Below, one piece after another: positions 53,900 to 62,651 of a DNA stretch of 64,000 nucleotides. The stretch spans positions 620,001 to 684,000 of the forward strand of contig NZ_CP054143.1 in assembly GCF_013284055.1 (NCBI RefSeq), in the 5' to 3' direction. This stretch comes from Deefgea piscis (lineage in GTDB: Bacteria > Pseudomonadota > Gammaproteobacteria > Burkholderiales > Chitinibacteraceae). Both the position numbers and the translations under genes were made by a program. The notes below the pieces were generated by a model, which did no database searches, was not told the DNA's origin, and saw only the letters and a program-made list of their open reading frames with translations. Within the stretch, counting starts at the first letter, position 1. Each line of letters opens with the position of its first letter.

Positions 53900-55654
53900 A
53901 TGATCCGCCACAGCAGCAATGAGCGCTATTGCGCCGAACTCGCCGACATCATTCAACAGCAACAGCTTAGCGCAGTCTTTCAGCCGATTGCCGCACTCAA
54001 TCAAGCCACAGCCTATGGCTTTGAAGGATTGATTCGTGGGCCAAGCGGCCATCCCTTGCATGAACCACAACAACTGTTTCAAGCCGCAGAGCAAAGCCAA
54101 TGTCTTCCTCAATTAGACAGGGCTTGCCACCAAGTCATTATTCAAGCTTTTATCGAGCAGCAGCTGCCTGGAAAGTTATTTCTCAATGTTTGTCCACTTA
54201 GCCTAATGCACGCCACCTTTCGCGCCGATGCAATGCTCGATTTTATGCACGCCGTGGGATTAGACCCTAGCCGAGTCGTTATTGAGCTCACCGAAACGCA
54301 AGCCACTCGCGATTACGCCCTCATGGCTCATACATTGCAACACTATCGAGACCTGGGTTTTCAAATTGCGCTAGATGATTTGGGAGAGGGATATGCTAGC
54401 TTGCGGCTCTGGTCGGAACTCAAACCTGATTTTGTTAAAATTGATAAATACTTTATTCAAGGCATTAGTCGCGATCGACAAAAACGCCAATTTGTTCGCT
54501 CCATCCAACATATCGCACTCAGTACCGTCTGCAACGTGATTGCCGAAGGCATTGAAAATCATGCCGAACTGGCGGTGATTCAGCGATTAGGGATTAATTT
54601 AATCCAAGGGTTTTTAATCGGCCGTCCCGAAACCAAACCCAAGCCCTTGCTAGATTTCCCCAAAAGCCAAACCGAAACACCACTACAAATCGGCCAAGGC
54701 AGTAGCCACGCGGGTGCTTTACTGCAAATCGTACCCAGCGCCAGCCAAACCGATAGCAACGAAACCGTTTGGCGACGCTTGACGCAGCAAGCCGATTTAA
54801 GCGCGATTCCGGTGGTCGACAATGAACGCCCCATCGGGCTGATTAAACGCAGTGATTTACTCGAATTGTTTTCTCGACCGTATAGCCGTGAACTGTTTGG
54901 CGCGCGCAGTTGCAGTACTCAAATGGATTGCCACCCTTTAATTGTTGAGCAAGCAACGAGTCTAACCGAGCTCGCGCGTTTACTGACTTGCTGTGAGCGT
55001 GGCGATCTCAATGATGGTTTTATCATTACCGAGCAAGGGCGTTATTTAGGTATGGGCACTGGCCGGGATTTAATTCGCGCAATGACTGAGTTGCAAATTA
55101 GCGCGGCACGCCATGCCAACCCTTTAACTGGCTTACCCGGCAATGTGCCCATTCAAGACGCGATCAGCCAATATTTACAAACCGAATGCAACTTCACCGT
55201 GGTGTACGTCGACCTCGATCATTTCAAACCTTATAACGACATTTATGGTTACGCCCGAGGCGATGAGCTTCTGCAGTTTTGCGGCCAACTGTTACAAAAT
55301 AGCGTTGATCCTCAGCTTGATTTTGTTGGGCATGTCGGTGGTGATGATTTTATTTTATTATTGCGATCGCCGCATTGGCGCTCGCATTGCGAGCAAATAC
55401 TCAGTGATTTTCAGCGGCAACTAGCCGCATTTTTTAAACCGGCGCACTGGCAAGCGCAAAGCTATGTGGCGCACAACCGACAACATCAATTGCAGCGTCA
55501 CCCACTGGTTTCGATGTCTTTAGGTGCAGTAGAGATTGTCGCTAGCGATTATCAAAGCCACCACGAAGTAGCCAGCCATGCCTCAAGCGCCAAACATATG
55601 GCCAAGACTCAAATTGGTAATTCTTTATTTATTGCATCAGCAGCAGCGCCATAA
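53900..55654 (+). CDS. EAL-CBS-GGDEF protein, probable c-di-GMP phosphodiesterase
   Basis: This 584-residue cytoplasmic protein has an N-terminal EAL domain (about 10-250), a pair of CBS motifs (about 255-385) and a C-terminal GGDEF domain (about 410-575). The EAL catalytic residues look intact: EGLIRG, LFLNVCP, VIELTET, ALDDLGEGYASL, VKIDKYFI and IAEGIEN. The GGDEF motif is altered to GGDDF, and the RxxD inhibition site is missing, so the cyclase part may be inactive or a GTP-sensing switch. The CBS pair could bind adenine nucleotides. It resembles the YcgG/DosP-like group only in the EAL part. It is followed by a 49-bp repeat and by a converging response regulator gene. Confidence 0.93.
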   Translation: MIRHSSNERYCAELADIIQQQQLSAVFQPIAALNQATAYGFEGLIRGPSGHPLHEPQQLFQAAEQSQCLPQLDRACHQVIIQAFIEQQLPGKLFLNVCPLSLMHATFRADAMLDFMHAVGLDPSRVVIELTETQATRDYALMAHTLQHYRDLGFQIALDDLGEGYASLRLWSELKPDFVKIDKYFIQGISRDRQKRQFVRSIQHIALSTVCNVIAEGIENHAELAVIQRLGINLIQGFLIGRPETKPKPLLDFPKSQTETPLQIGQGSSHAGALLQIVPSASQTDSNETVWRRLTQQADLSAIPVVDNERPIGLIKRSDLLELFSRPYSRELFGARSCSTQMDCHPLIVEQATSLTELARLLTCCERGDLNDGFIITEQGRYLGMGTGRDLIRAMTELQISAARHANPLTGLPGNVPIQDAISQYLQTECNFTVVYVDLDHFKPYNDIYGYARGDELLQFCGQLLQNSVDPQLDFVGHVGGDDFILLLRSPHWRSHCEQILSDFQRQLAAFFKPAHWQAQSYVAHNRQHQLQRHPLVSMSLGAVEIVASDYQSHHEVASHASSAKHMAKTQIGNSLFIASAAAP

Positions 55655-55675
55655 AGCGCCTAAGGCAGGCTGAAT

Positions 55676-55724
55676 AGGTATTGAATGCCGACCCTTTTTA
55701 GATAAAGGACTGCGCTCAATACCC
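55676..55724. repeat. 49-bp hairpin repeat, copy 8, between converging c-di-GMP genes
   Basis: The ends are AGGTATTGA / TCAATACCC, a perfect 8-bp match after the first base, with CCTTTTTAGATAAAGG in the centre. The right nine bases lie inside the last codons and stop of the response regulator gene. Confidence 0.8.
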
Positions 55725-56852
55725 ATCGTTATGGGGTGGGTTTTCCGCGGCATCAATTTGCGAAAGATCCCAACCCAAGGCCAAATCTTGATTGGCTTGG
55801 GCTAATAATGGCTGTAAATTTTTAAGCAAAGCGCGCAGGTGTGGTCGCAGCTCCGTCAGCATGCCTTTGTGCAACATCACCAAGGCCTCGGCGATCAGCG
55901 GCGTGTGAGGCACGCCAGTCGTCTCGGGCATAAAGACGTGATTTTCTATTGGCGTCGCATACAGGCGATCTTGTGCGATTTGTAAAATCCGCTCACAAGA
56001 ATGCTCATCATCATGCCAAGAGTTCGCTACCGCAATACTCGCCGTCACTCGTAACACTTGCTCACGATAATTTATTCGCGCATTCGCAACCCGAAGACGC
56101 AAACGCTCGGCCACAATGCGCGCTTCAGTTAATGGCGTGGCTGGGGAAATAATCGCAAACAGTGCGCCAGTTAAATGCGCCAAGGTATCTTCTTTGCGTA
56201 AAGTGCTTTCCAGTAATTTGGCTAACATGGCCAACATTTGATCGCAAACGCGCCCGCCCAACTTGTCGGTCAACAACTGAAAATGATTTACCTCTAATAG
56301 CAAGACGCTCACTTGGCTATGATGCCGCAGCGCAAAGGCCAGTGCTTGTTCCAACTGTAAATTTAATAAATAAGAACTCGCGACACCAGTCAATTGATCA
56401 TTCGCGCTATGAACTTGCATGCCCCGCGCTGCGGCCAGTTCTTGACGCGCTGCGGCCAATTCAAGATTGGCCTGAACCCGCGCCAACATTTCGGTGCGAT
56501 CGGTGGATTTGCTTATAAAATCATTGGCGCCACATTCAACACAGCGCAATTTAGTCGCTTCATCTTCTTCACCCGAAATAATAATCACTGGCAAATAATG
56601 CAAATGTGCATCGCCTGAGCTGCGTACGCGTGCTAATAAACCCAAGCCATCGAGCTCGGGCATGGTTAAATCTGAAATCAATAAATTAATCTTCGGCTCA
56701 GCCAATAGCAGCTTCCAGCCCGCTTCACCATCGGCCGCCTCAAATAAATCAAAATGCGCGCTTAAATGCTTACGCACCGTCGCACGGACGATGCGAGAAT
56801 CATCAACAATCAAGATTTGAGGCCGCGGATTTAATTCTTCACTGTCAATCAT
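55716..56852 (-). CDS. Response regulator with degenerate GGDEF domain
   Basis: This protein of about 378 residues has an N-terminal receiver (ILIVDDSRIVRATV, phospho-Asp in LLISDLTMPELDG, the lysine in DFISKS). A GGDEF-family domain follows, in which the active motif has become LTGALFAII, so it cannot make c-di-GMP and must act by binding. A C-terminal helical tail of about 90 residues (EALVMLHKGMLTELRPHLR) is of unknown kind. No ribosome site is clear. The frame opens at 56930, and I chose the ATG at 56852 as a compromise; a GTG twelve bases upstream (VKLTMID) is also possible. The last codons lie in a 49-bp repeat. Confidence 0.82.
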   Translation of the reverse strand: MIDSEELNPRPQILIVDDSRIVRATVRKHLSAHFDLFEAADGEAGWKLLLAEPKINLLISDLTMPELDGLGLLARVRSSGDAHLHYLPVIIISGEEDEATKLRCVECGANDFISKSTDRTEMLARVQANLELAAARQELAAARGMQVHSANDQLTGVASSYLLNLQLEQALAFALRHHSQVSVLLLEVNHFQLLTDKLGGRVCDQMLAMLAKLLESTLRKEDTLAHLTGALFAIISPATPLTEARIVAERLRLRVANARINYREQVLRVTASIAVANSWHDDEHSCERILQIAQDRLYATPIENHVFMPETTGVPHTPLIAEALVMLHKGMLTELRPHLRALLKNLQPLLAQANQDLALGWDLSQIDAAENPPHNDGY

Positions 56853-56998
56853 TGTCAATTTCACTTCATCCAACGCAGGCTTTAGCCTAGCACATGAAAT
56901 TAAACGACGAGAGGCAGAAATAGGACGCAAGAAATCAGTCTACAACGACCCGAATGTCATGTAAGCTAACAGCTTACTCGCTTGCTTAGGATGTGATC

Positions 56999-57364
56999 AT
57001 GTCCAAGACCTATCGTTTACAGCTCAGCGTCTCTCCTGTCACCTGCCGTGAAGCCGACTATACCCTTGGCGCAATTCAACGAGCATGGTGCACGCCATCA
57101 TGGGCGAATAAGCAATCGCTAGGGCATGAGATTTTATTACTCGAAGTGGGACACGAAGCAGAAATCAAGCTCGGAGAAAGCGCCGATTGGTTTGTAGAGC
57201 GCATCGCCGCTGCCATCTGGCAAGAAACCGGCCGGTTTGTGCGCATTGCCATTGATATCGCTGCAGATGAAGCCGCTGATGGACAACTGATTATTCTCGA
57301 TGAAGCGGCATATTGGCGGATTATGCAAAGCTTTCGCCTGTCATCACCGCGCTTTCATTCCTAA
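56999..57364 (+). CDS. Hypothetical protein, 121 residues
   Basis: This small soluble protein starts MSKTYRLQLSVSPVTCREADY. It has an alternating hydrophobic N-part (beta-rich), a tryptophan-rich middle (AWCTPSWANK, DWFVERIAAAIWQE) and an acidic C-part. No family is recognised. The ATG at 56999 has AGGA eight bases upstream. It is divergent from the response regulator gene and ends shortly before the rpsT terminator, on which it converges. Confidence 0.7.
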   Translation: MSKTYRLQLSVSPVTCREADYTLGAIQRAWCTPSWANKQSLGHEILLLEVGHEAEIKLGESADWFVERIAAAIWQETGRFVRIAIDIAADEAADGQLIILDEAAYWRIMQSFRLSSPRFHS

Positions 57365-57416
57365 CACAGCGCAAATATAAGGCGTACCAACGCAGCGGTG
57401 CGCAAACAGCAGACAC

Positions 57417-57445
57417 AAAAAAACCCGTTTACACGGGTTTTTTTG
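57417..57445 (-). terminator. Bidirectional terminator, rpsT and the 56999 gene
   Basis: The stem ACCCGT / ACGGGT with loop TTAC lies between a run of eight A and a run of seven T. Confidence 0.92.
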
Positions 57446-57470
57446 CTTTAGAACCTGTTACTTACAAAGC

Positions 57471-57740
57471 TTAGGCAGCAGCCATTGCTTTGATCGCAGC
57501 AGACAAACGGCTCTTATGACGAGCTGCTTTGTTCTTATGGTAGATCTTTTTGTCAGCCAAGCTGTCGATAGTGCTAACAGATTCTTGGTAAACAGCTGCA
57601 GCAGCCGCTTTGTCGCCAGCCGCGATCGCTTTCAATACTTTTTTAACTGCAGTACGGAATTCTGAACGTTGCGCGCCGTTGTGTAAACGTGCAGCTTCAG
57701 CTTGACGAGCGCGTTTGCGTGCTTGTGCGGTATTTGCCAT
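57471..57740 (-). CDS. rpsT: 30S ribosomal protein S20
   Basis: This 89-residue basic protein binds 16S rRNA in the small ribosomal subunit. The N-terminus [20 protein letters not shown] and the motif [20 protein letters not shown] are those of S20. A GGAG ribosome site lies before the ATG. It is a single-gene unit with a well-placed sigma-70 promoter and a strong terminator, and it is divergent from murJ, an arrangement common in proteobacteria. Confidence 0.98.
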   Translation of the reverse strand: MANTAQARKRARQAEAARLHNGAQRSEFRTAVKKVLKAIAAGDKAAAAAVYQESVSTIDSLADKKIYHKNKAARHKSRLSAAIKAMAAA

Positions 57741-57825
57741 GGTAATTCTCCAAAGGTATAAACGGGTCTACTGCTTCGCCGGAGACACGGACTTTCGGCA
57801 GCACACACACCCTAGAAAGGGGGCA

Positions 57826-57854
57826 ATTTTATGCCTTCTTCACGGCAAGTGCAA
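57826..57854 (-). promoter_or_regulatory. Promoter of rpsT
   Basis: On the minus strand -35 TTGCAC (57849-57854), a 17-base spacer and -10 TAAAAT (57826-57831) form a good sigma-70 promoter about 85 bases before the rpsT start. Confidence 0.7.
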
Positions 57855-57896
57855 GTAGGCGTTATCATACGCGCTACCAGGGACGGAAAAATAACA

Positions 57897-59432
57897 ATGA
57901 ATCTACTCAAAGCACTGGCCGCAGTCAGCTCGATGACGATGGTTTCGCGAGTTCTCGGCTTTGCCCGTGACGCGATTATGGCCACTATTTTTGGTGCAGG
58001 CGCCATGATGGATGCGTGGGTGGTTGCCTTTCGCTTACCAAATTTACTGCGACGTATCTTCGCCGAAGGCGCATTCTCACAAGCGTTTGTGCCAATACTG
58101 GCCGATAAAAAAACTCGCGAAGGTGATGAAGCGGCAAAAATATTTATTGCGCATGTGGCCGGTTTATTAACTTTAATTTTAGCGGCGATCACCTTAATCG
58201 GGATTTTGGCTGCACCATGGATTATTTGGACTACCGCCAATGGTTTAACCAATAATGCCAATCAATTTGCCGTTACCACCGATTTATTGCGCATTACCTT
58301 TCCTTATATTTTGCTGATTTCATTGTCGTCACTCGCCGGCGCAGTGCTCAATACGTGGAATCATTTCTCTGTTCCGGCCTTTACACCCACGCTATTGAAT
58401 ATTTCATTTATTATTTTTGCGTTGTTTTTTGCCCCCTATTTTAATCCGCCGATTATGGCACTCGCTTGGGCCTTGCTGGTGGGGGGCGTTGCTCAGCTGG
58501 CGTATCAACTGCCTTATCTCAAAAAAATTGGCATGTTGGTTCGGCCGAGATTGGATTTTAAAGACCCCGGCGTTTGGCGCGTGGTTAAGCAAATGGGTCC
58601 GGCGATTTTGGGTGTTTCGGTCAGCCAGATTTCACAAATTATTAATCAAAGCTTGGCGTCATTGCTGGTCGTGGGTTCGATGTCGTGGATTTACTACGCC
58701 GATCGCTTAATGGAGCTGCCTACCGGCTTATTGGGCGTGGCGCTCGGGACGATTTTATTGCCGTCGCTATCTAAAACCTTGGCCAATAACGACAGCGTGG
58801 AATATTCCAAACTTCTCGATTGGGGTTTACGATTGGCGCTCTTATTGGCGCTACCCTCAGCAGTCGCTTTGGCGGTGATTGCCGAGCCGCTAACGATTTC
58901 ATTATTTCAATACGGTAAATTTACTGCTCATGATGCGCAGATGACGCAATTGGCGTTAATGGCGTATGCAGTCGGTATTCCCGGTTTGATTTTGATTAAG
59001 CCCTTAGCACCGGCATTTTACGCACGTAAAAATATTAAAACCCCAGTTAAGATTGCGGTGTTTTCTTTAATTGTGACCCAAGGCTTAAACCTGATTTTAG
59101 TGCCTTATTTGCAACATGCCGGCCTCGCGTTATCGATTAGTTTGGCGGCCATCGCCAACGCCGGTTTGCTGTATTACCAGTTAAGAAAACAAGATTTATA
59201 TCAACCTGAAGCGGGCTGGCTGGGCTTTTTGTTGAAACTGATTATTGCAGTGAGCTTAATGGCATTGGCTTTATTTGGCGTAATGCAAATTATGCCAGAA
59301 TGGGCGCAGGGTAATATGCCATTACGATTACTGCGCCTCTCAGGCTTAGTCGTCGTAGGCATCGTCGTGTATTTTGCCGTACTGGGTTTACTGGGATTTA
59401 GACCACGGCAATTCTCTCGCCGTAGCGTTTAA
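57897..59432 (+). CDS. murJ: Lipid II flippase MurJ (MviN)
   Basis: This 511-residue inner-membrane protein with about 14 hydrophobic segments flips the peptidoglycan precursor lipid II outward. The N-terminus [18 protein letters not shown] and the stretch [20 protein letters not shown] are diagnostic of MurJ/MviN, including the arginines of the central cavity. The frame is open from 57831, but the ATG at 57897 gives [18 protein letters not shown], the usual N-terminus. It is divergent from rpsT and converges on the HD-GYP gene with a 49-bp repeat between. Confidence 0.96.
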   Translation: MNLLKALAAVSSMTMVSRVLGFARDAIMATIFGAGAMMDAWVVAFRLPNLLRRIFAEGAFSQAFVPILADKKTREGDEAAKIFIAHVAGLLTLILAAITLIGILAAPWIIWTTANGLTNNANQFAVTTDLLRITFPYILLISLSSLAGAVLNTWNHFSVPAFTPTLLNISFIIFALFFAPYFNPPIMALAWALLVGGVAQLAYQLPYLKKIGMLVRPRLDFKDPGVWRVVKQMGPAILGVSVSQISQIINQSLASLLVVGSMSWIYYADRLMELPTGLLGVALGTILLPSLSKTLANNDSVEYSKLLDWGLRLALLLALPSAVALAVIAEPLTISLFQYGKFTAHDAQMTQLALMAYAVGIPGLILIKPLAPAFYARKNIKTPVKIAVFSLIVTQGLNLILVPYLQHAGLALSISLAAIANAGLLYYQLRKQDLYQPEAGWLGFLLKLIIAVSLMALALFGVMQIMPEWAQGNMPLRLLRLSGLVVVGIVVYFAVLGLLGFRPRQFSRRSV

Positions 59433-59442
59433 AATATACACA

Positions 59443-59491
59443 GGGTATTTGCTGCTTGGCTTTTATATTAAAGCATTGCAAACAAATACCC
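59443..59491. repeat. 49-bp hairpin repeat, copy 9, between murJ and the HD-GYP gene
   Basis: The ends GGGTATTTG / CAAATACCC are a perfect 9-bp inverted repeat, followed inside by TGC / GCA and GCTTTTATATTAAAGC. It is the best-paired member of the family and the only hairpin between these two converging genes. Confidence 0.85.
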
Positions 59492-59497
59492 TCTTGT

Positions 59498-62443
59498 TTA
59501 TAACGCCGCACTCGCTGGCGTTGGCAAATAAACTTCTATCGCTACCATGTCAATTTGCTCAGCTTGCATAAATTGTTTGGCGTATTTCAAATACACCCCC
59601 GACGATAAAAACAATTGGAATAACTCACGATCAATATGCTGATTTTCCACCATGCTATGCATAATGCGGATCGCTTCCGAGAGTAATTTACCTTTTTTAT
59701 ACGGTCGATCCACCGCCGTGAGCGCTTCAAAAATATCGGCAATCGCCATCATTCGCGCCAATGGGCTCATTTGTTGTTGCGTGAGTTTGCGTGGATAACC
59801 CGTACCATCCATTTTTTCATGATGACCACCGGCAATTTCTGGCACTTGCTGCAAATGCCGAGGAAACGGCAGTTTTTCTAACATAATGATGGTTTGCACA
59901 ATGTGCTCGTTGATTTTATAGCGCTCTTCTTCGCTTAAGGTGCCACGCGCTACCGATAGATTATAAATTTCACCTCGGTTGTATAAGAGTTCAGGCACAT
60001 TGAGCTGAAAACCCCAAGGGTTAATGTCTGGCATTTGCTCGCGCAGCGAGCGGCTAAATTGATGCTCAACTTTATCGGCCAATAGCGACTCAACAACCGG
60101 CAGTTCAGCGGCTGGCTCACGCGCTTTACGACTTTTTTCTTCATGCGAAATACCGATTCTATCGTCCAAAGTACGTAGCCATTGGCGCTTGGCAATGGCA
60201 TTTAATCGCGTGATTTTATCCTCGGCCATAAATTCACCGCCCTGATTACATTGGGCGATAAAAGCAAAGTCATCGTCAAGCTGTGCCAATGTTTGGGCCA
60301 ATTGCGGTGCTAATTGTTGCGGATCTTCACCGTCAATTTGTGCTTGTAGCGCCTGAATTTGCGCGTCGCGCTTTAAGACTTCAAAGCGCATCCGCACTTC
60401 ATGCAGCCTATCGTAGAGCGTTTCTAATTTAGTCGCTTTATCAACCACATATTCTGGTGTCGTCACCTTGCCACAATCGTGCAACCAACACGCAATATGC
60501 AAAGCTTCGCGCTCGGTTTCACTTAAATTGAAATCTGCATATGGGCCATTTTGAGTTTCACATGCCGCATTAGCCAGCATTTTGGTGAGCTCAGGAACGC
60601 GCTGGCAATGGCCGCCGGTATACGGACTTTTGGCATCAATCGCACCAGCAATTAATTGAATAAACGCTTCAAGTAATACTTTTTGCTCTTCGATTAAACG
60701 CTGCGTATTGAGCGCTACTGCCGCGGTGCCAGACAGAGCAGTCACAAACGACAAGCGTTTGGCACTTATTGCGGTCTCGGCGTTCAGCAATAACGCCAAC
60801 ACCCCAAGCAATTGCCCCGTTTTATCTTTAAGCGGCACGCAAACCAATTGATAAGCGGCGGGCTCAGTAATCACAAAATTAAAATACAGTTGCACCTGCT
60901 CGCGAGTCAAAAGCATAGAGCTGGCTTGTTGCTGCAATAATTGCAATACCGGATGCGTCTGATCGGCATCGAGTTTAAGGGTGGCCAATTCGCCAAAGGC
61001 TTCACGAATTTGATCGTTATATTGAGCTTGTACTACTTCCAGTGTGCCTTGCTTGGGCTCCGCTAAATATAAAATACCGCAAGGCGCTAAAGCGGCTTTA
61101 CGCATCTCACTGACAATCAACACCAGTAAACGCTGGAAATTCGTTTCCGCAGCCAATGCATTAGATAGATGTAAAAAGTCTTCAATCGTGCCCTTCATTT
61201 GATCCATCGATTTAGCTAGCGCAATAATCTCAGTGATCCGCGCATCCACCTGAATGGGCTCACTAAAATCAAAGCGCGCAATTCTTTGTGCTTCGCTATT
61301 GAGCTGAATTAATGGTCGCGACGCCATACGCGCTAACCACAAAGCCAAACTCACACCAAAGGCTAAAAGTAGGGCAGAAATCAATAAAGCATGATTGCGA
61401 ATTTCAATTGCTGGGCCAAGTAATTCTGAATGCGGCGAAGCTAACCATAATTGCAACGGCACACCGCCAAGCACCGTAATGGATTGCTTGGAGGCCTCCC
61501 AATGCTCATTATCCACCGTCATCGTCGTGCTTTGGCCAGGGGCACGCTTAAAATGGTCCTCTTTTAATTGGCTTAGCAAATGACCATCAAATTCCGTCAG
61601 CAATGGCAGCCGCAATTGCCCTTGCTCTGCTTGTTTCATTTGAGGTAGCCCATCTTGGGTCAGCATCACCCCTTGCTCTGCCGTCATCAATAGAAATTTT
61701 GATCCCGGCGTTTCCTGATAATACGATAGGACTTCTTCAATCGTTTCTAAGCGAACATCCACCCCGACAACGGCAGTTTGCTGGTTTGCCGCAGTGGAAA
61801 TCGTCACCCCTGCTTTATCGGTGGCATAAAAAACATAAGGCAAACTGCTTTGCACGCCAATTGTCGATATAGCCGCCTTAAACCAAGGGCGCGTTCGCGG
61901 ATCAAATTGATAATCAGGATTAATTCGATTTTCAATTAAACGAAATTTCTGATCAAAAAATAAATAACGCCCAACAGCATGATCATCAGTAACTTCAATA
62001 CTTTGCACTACCCACGCCGTATTTTTAGGTGGATTAAATCGTTGAATCAGTGCAACCTCATTGCGCCAAGGCCGTAATAAAAAAAAGTCGCCATTTTGAT
62101 AGCCCACATATACCGCAGCCAAAGCCGGCCGTGTTCGCAATGCAGTCAATAAATACGGCATGCTTTCCAGTCTTTGCTCCAGCGTTGTTGCATGGACAAT
62201 GCGTTGATCGGCCATTAATTCTGCCGTCACGGCGGCATTACGATAGAGATTATCCAAGTGATCGGTCGCCACTCGCGCAAAATTGTTCACTCTATTTTGC
62301 GCATTGAGCATTAATATTTTTTCTGTTGAGCTTTGAAAGAACCAAGTTGTTACCGCAGCAAATAACACCATTAAGCCGACAAAGAAATAACCAAGATGCA
62401 AATGAAATGGGATATGTTTCGACCTTTGTAACTGCGCGCTCAT
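59498..62443 (-). CDS. Membrane HD-GYP phosphodiesterase with Cache, HAMP and GAF domains
   Basis: This 981-residue receptor would degrade c-di-GMP in response to a signal outside the cell. A first membrane helix (about 17-37) is followed by a large periplasmic double Cache domain (about 45-345; RTRPALAAVYVGYQNGDFF, FDPRTRPWFKAA), a second helix (about 352-374) and a HAMP segment. A GAF-like domain lies at about 430-590, and an HD-GYP domain from about 600. The metal-binding HD pair is in HIACWLHDCGK (His655-Asp656), and the GYP motif in HHEKMDGTGYP at about 870. Between the two is an insertion of about 150 residues, larger than usual. It is divergent from the aminotransferase gene. Confidence 0.94.
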   Translation of the reverse strand: MSAQLQRSKHIPFHLHLGYFFVGLMVLFAAVTTWFFQSSTEKILMLNAQNRVNNFARVATDHLDNLYRNAAVTAELMADQRIVHATTLEQRLESMPYLLTALRTRPALAAVYVGYQNGDFFLLRPWRNEVALIQRFNPPKNTAWVVQSIEVTDDHAVGRYLFFDQKFRLIENRINPDYQFDPRTRPWFKAAISTIGVQSSLPYVFYATDKAGVTISTAANQQTAVVGVDVRLETIEEVLSYYQETPGSKFLLMTAEQGVMLTQDGLPQMKQAEQGQLRLPLLTEFDGHLLSQLKEDHFKRAPGQSTTMTVDNEHWEASKQSITVLGGVPLQLWLASPHSELLGPAIEIRNHALLISALLLAFGVSLALWLARMASRPLIQLNSEAQRIARFDFSEPIQVDARITEIIALAKSMDQMKGTIEDFLHLSNALAAETNFQRLLVLIVSEMRKAALAPCGILYLAEPKQGTLEVVQAQYNDQIREAFGELATLKLDADQTHPVLQLLQQQASSMLLTREQVQLYFNFVITEPAAYQLVCVPLKDKTGQLLGVLALLLNAETAISAKRLSFVTALSGTAAVALNTQRLIEEQKVLLEAFIQLIAGAIDAKSPYTGGHCQRVPELTKMLANAACETQNGPYADFNLSETEREALHIACWLHDCGKVTTPEYVVDKATKLETLYDRLHEVRMRFEVLKRDAQIQALQAQIDGEDPQQLAPQLAQTLAQLDDDFAFIAQCNQGGEFMAEDKITRLNAIAKRQWLRTLDDRIGISHEEKSRKAREPAAELPVVESLLADKVEHQFSRSLREQMPDINPWGFQLNVPELLYNRGEIYNLSVARGTLSEEERYKINEHIVQTIIMLEKLPFPRHLQQVPEIAGGHHEKMDGTGYPRKLTQQQMSPLARMMAIADIFEALTAVDRPYKKGKLLSEAIRIMHSMVENQHIDRELFQLFLSSGVYLKYAKQFMQAEQIDMVAIEVYLPTPASAAL

Positions 62444-62517
62444 ACCAGCAAGTCCCCTCTTTTTATTCTTTCTGCAATATTAAATCGGACGAAATACTAA
62501 ATATCATATTAATACTG

Positions 62518-62538
62518 ATCTCGAAAGAAAATCGAGAT
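62518..62538. promoter_or_regulatory. Inverted repeat in the divergent promoter region
   Basis: ATCTCGA and TCGAGAT, separated by seven bases, form a symmetrical 21-bp site between the HD-GYP gene and the aminotransferase gene. It could be a regulator site or a leader hairpin. Confidence 0.35.
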
Positions 62539-62651
62539 TATTCCACCGATGTCGACAGCCCCACTTGCCAGAGTCATGCTAAAATCACCTTTAAATTGAT
62601 AGCAATTTAAGGCAGAACTGGCCTTTTCTCTTTATTTGAATGGAGCACTGC

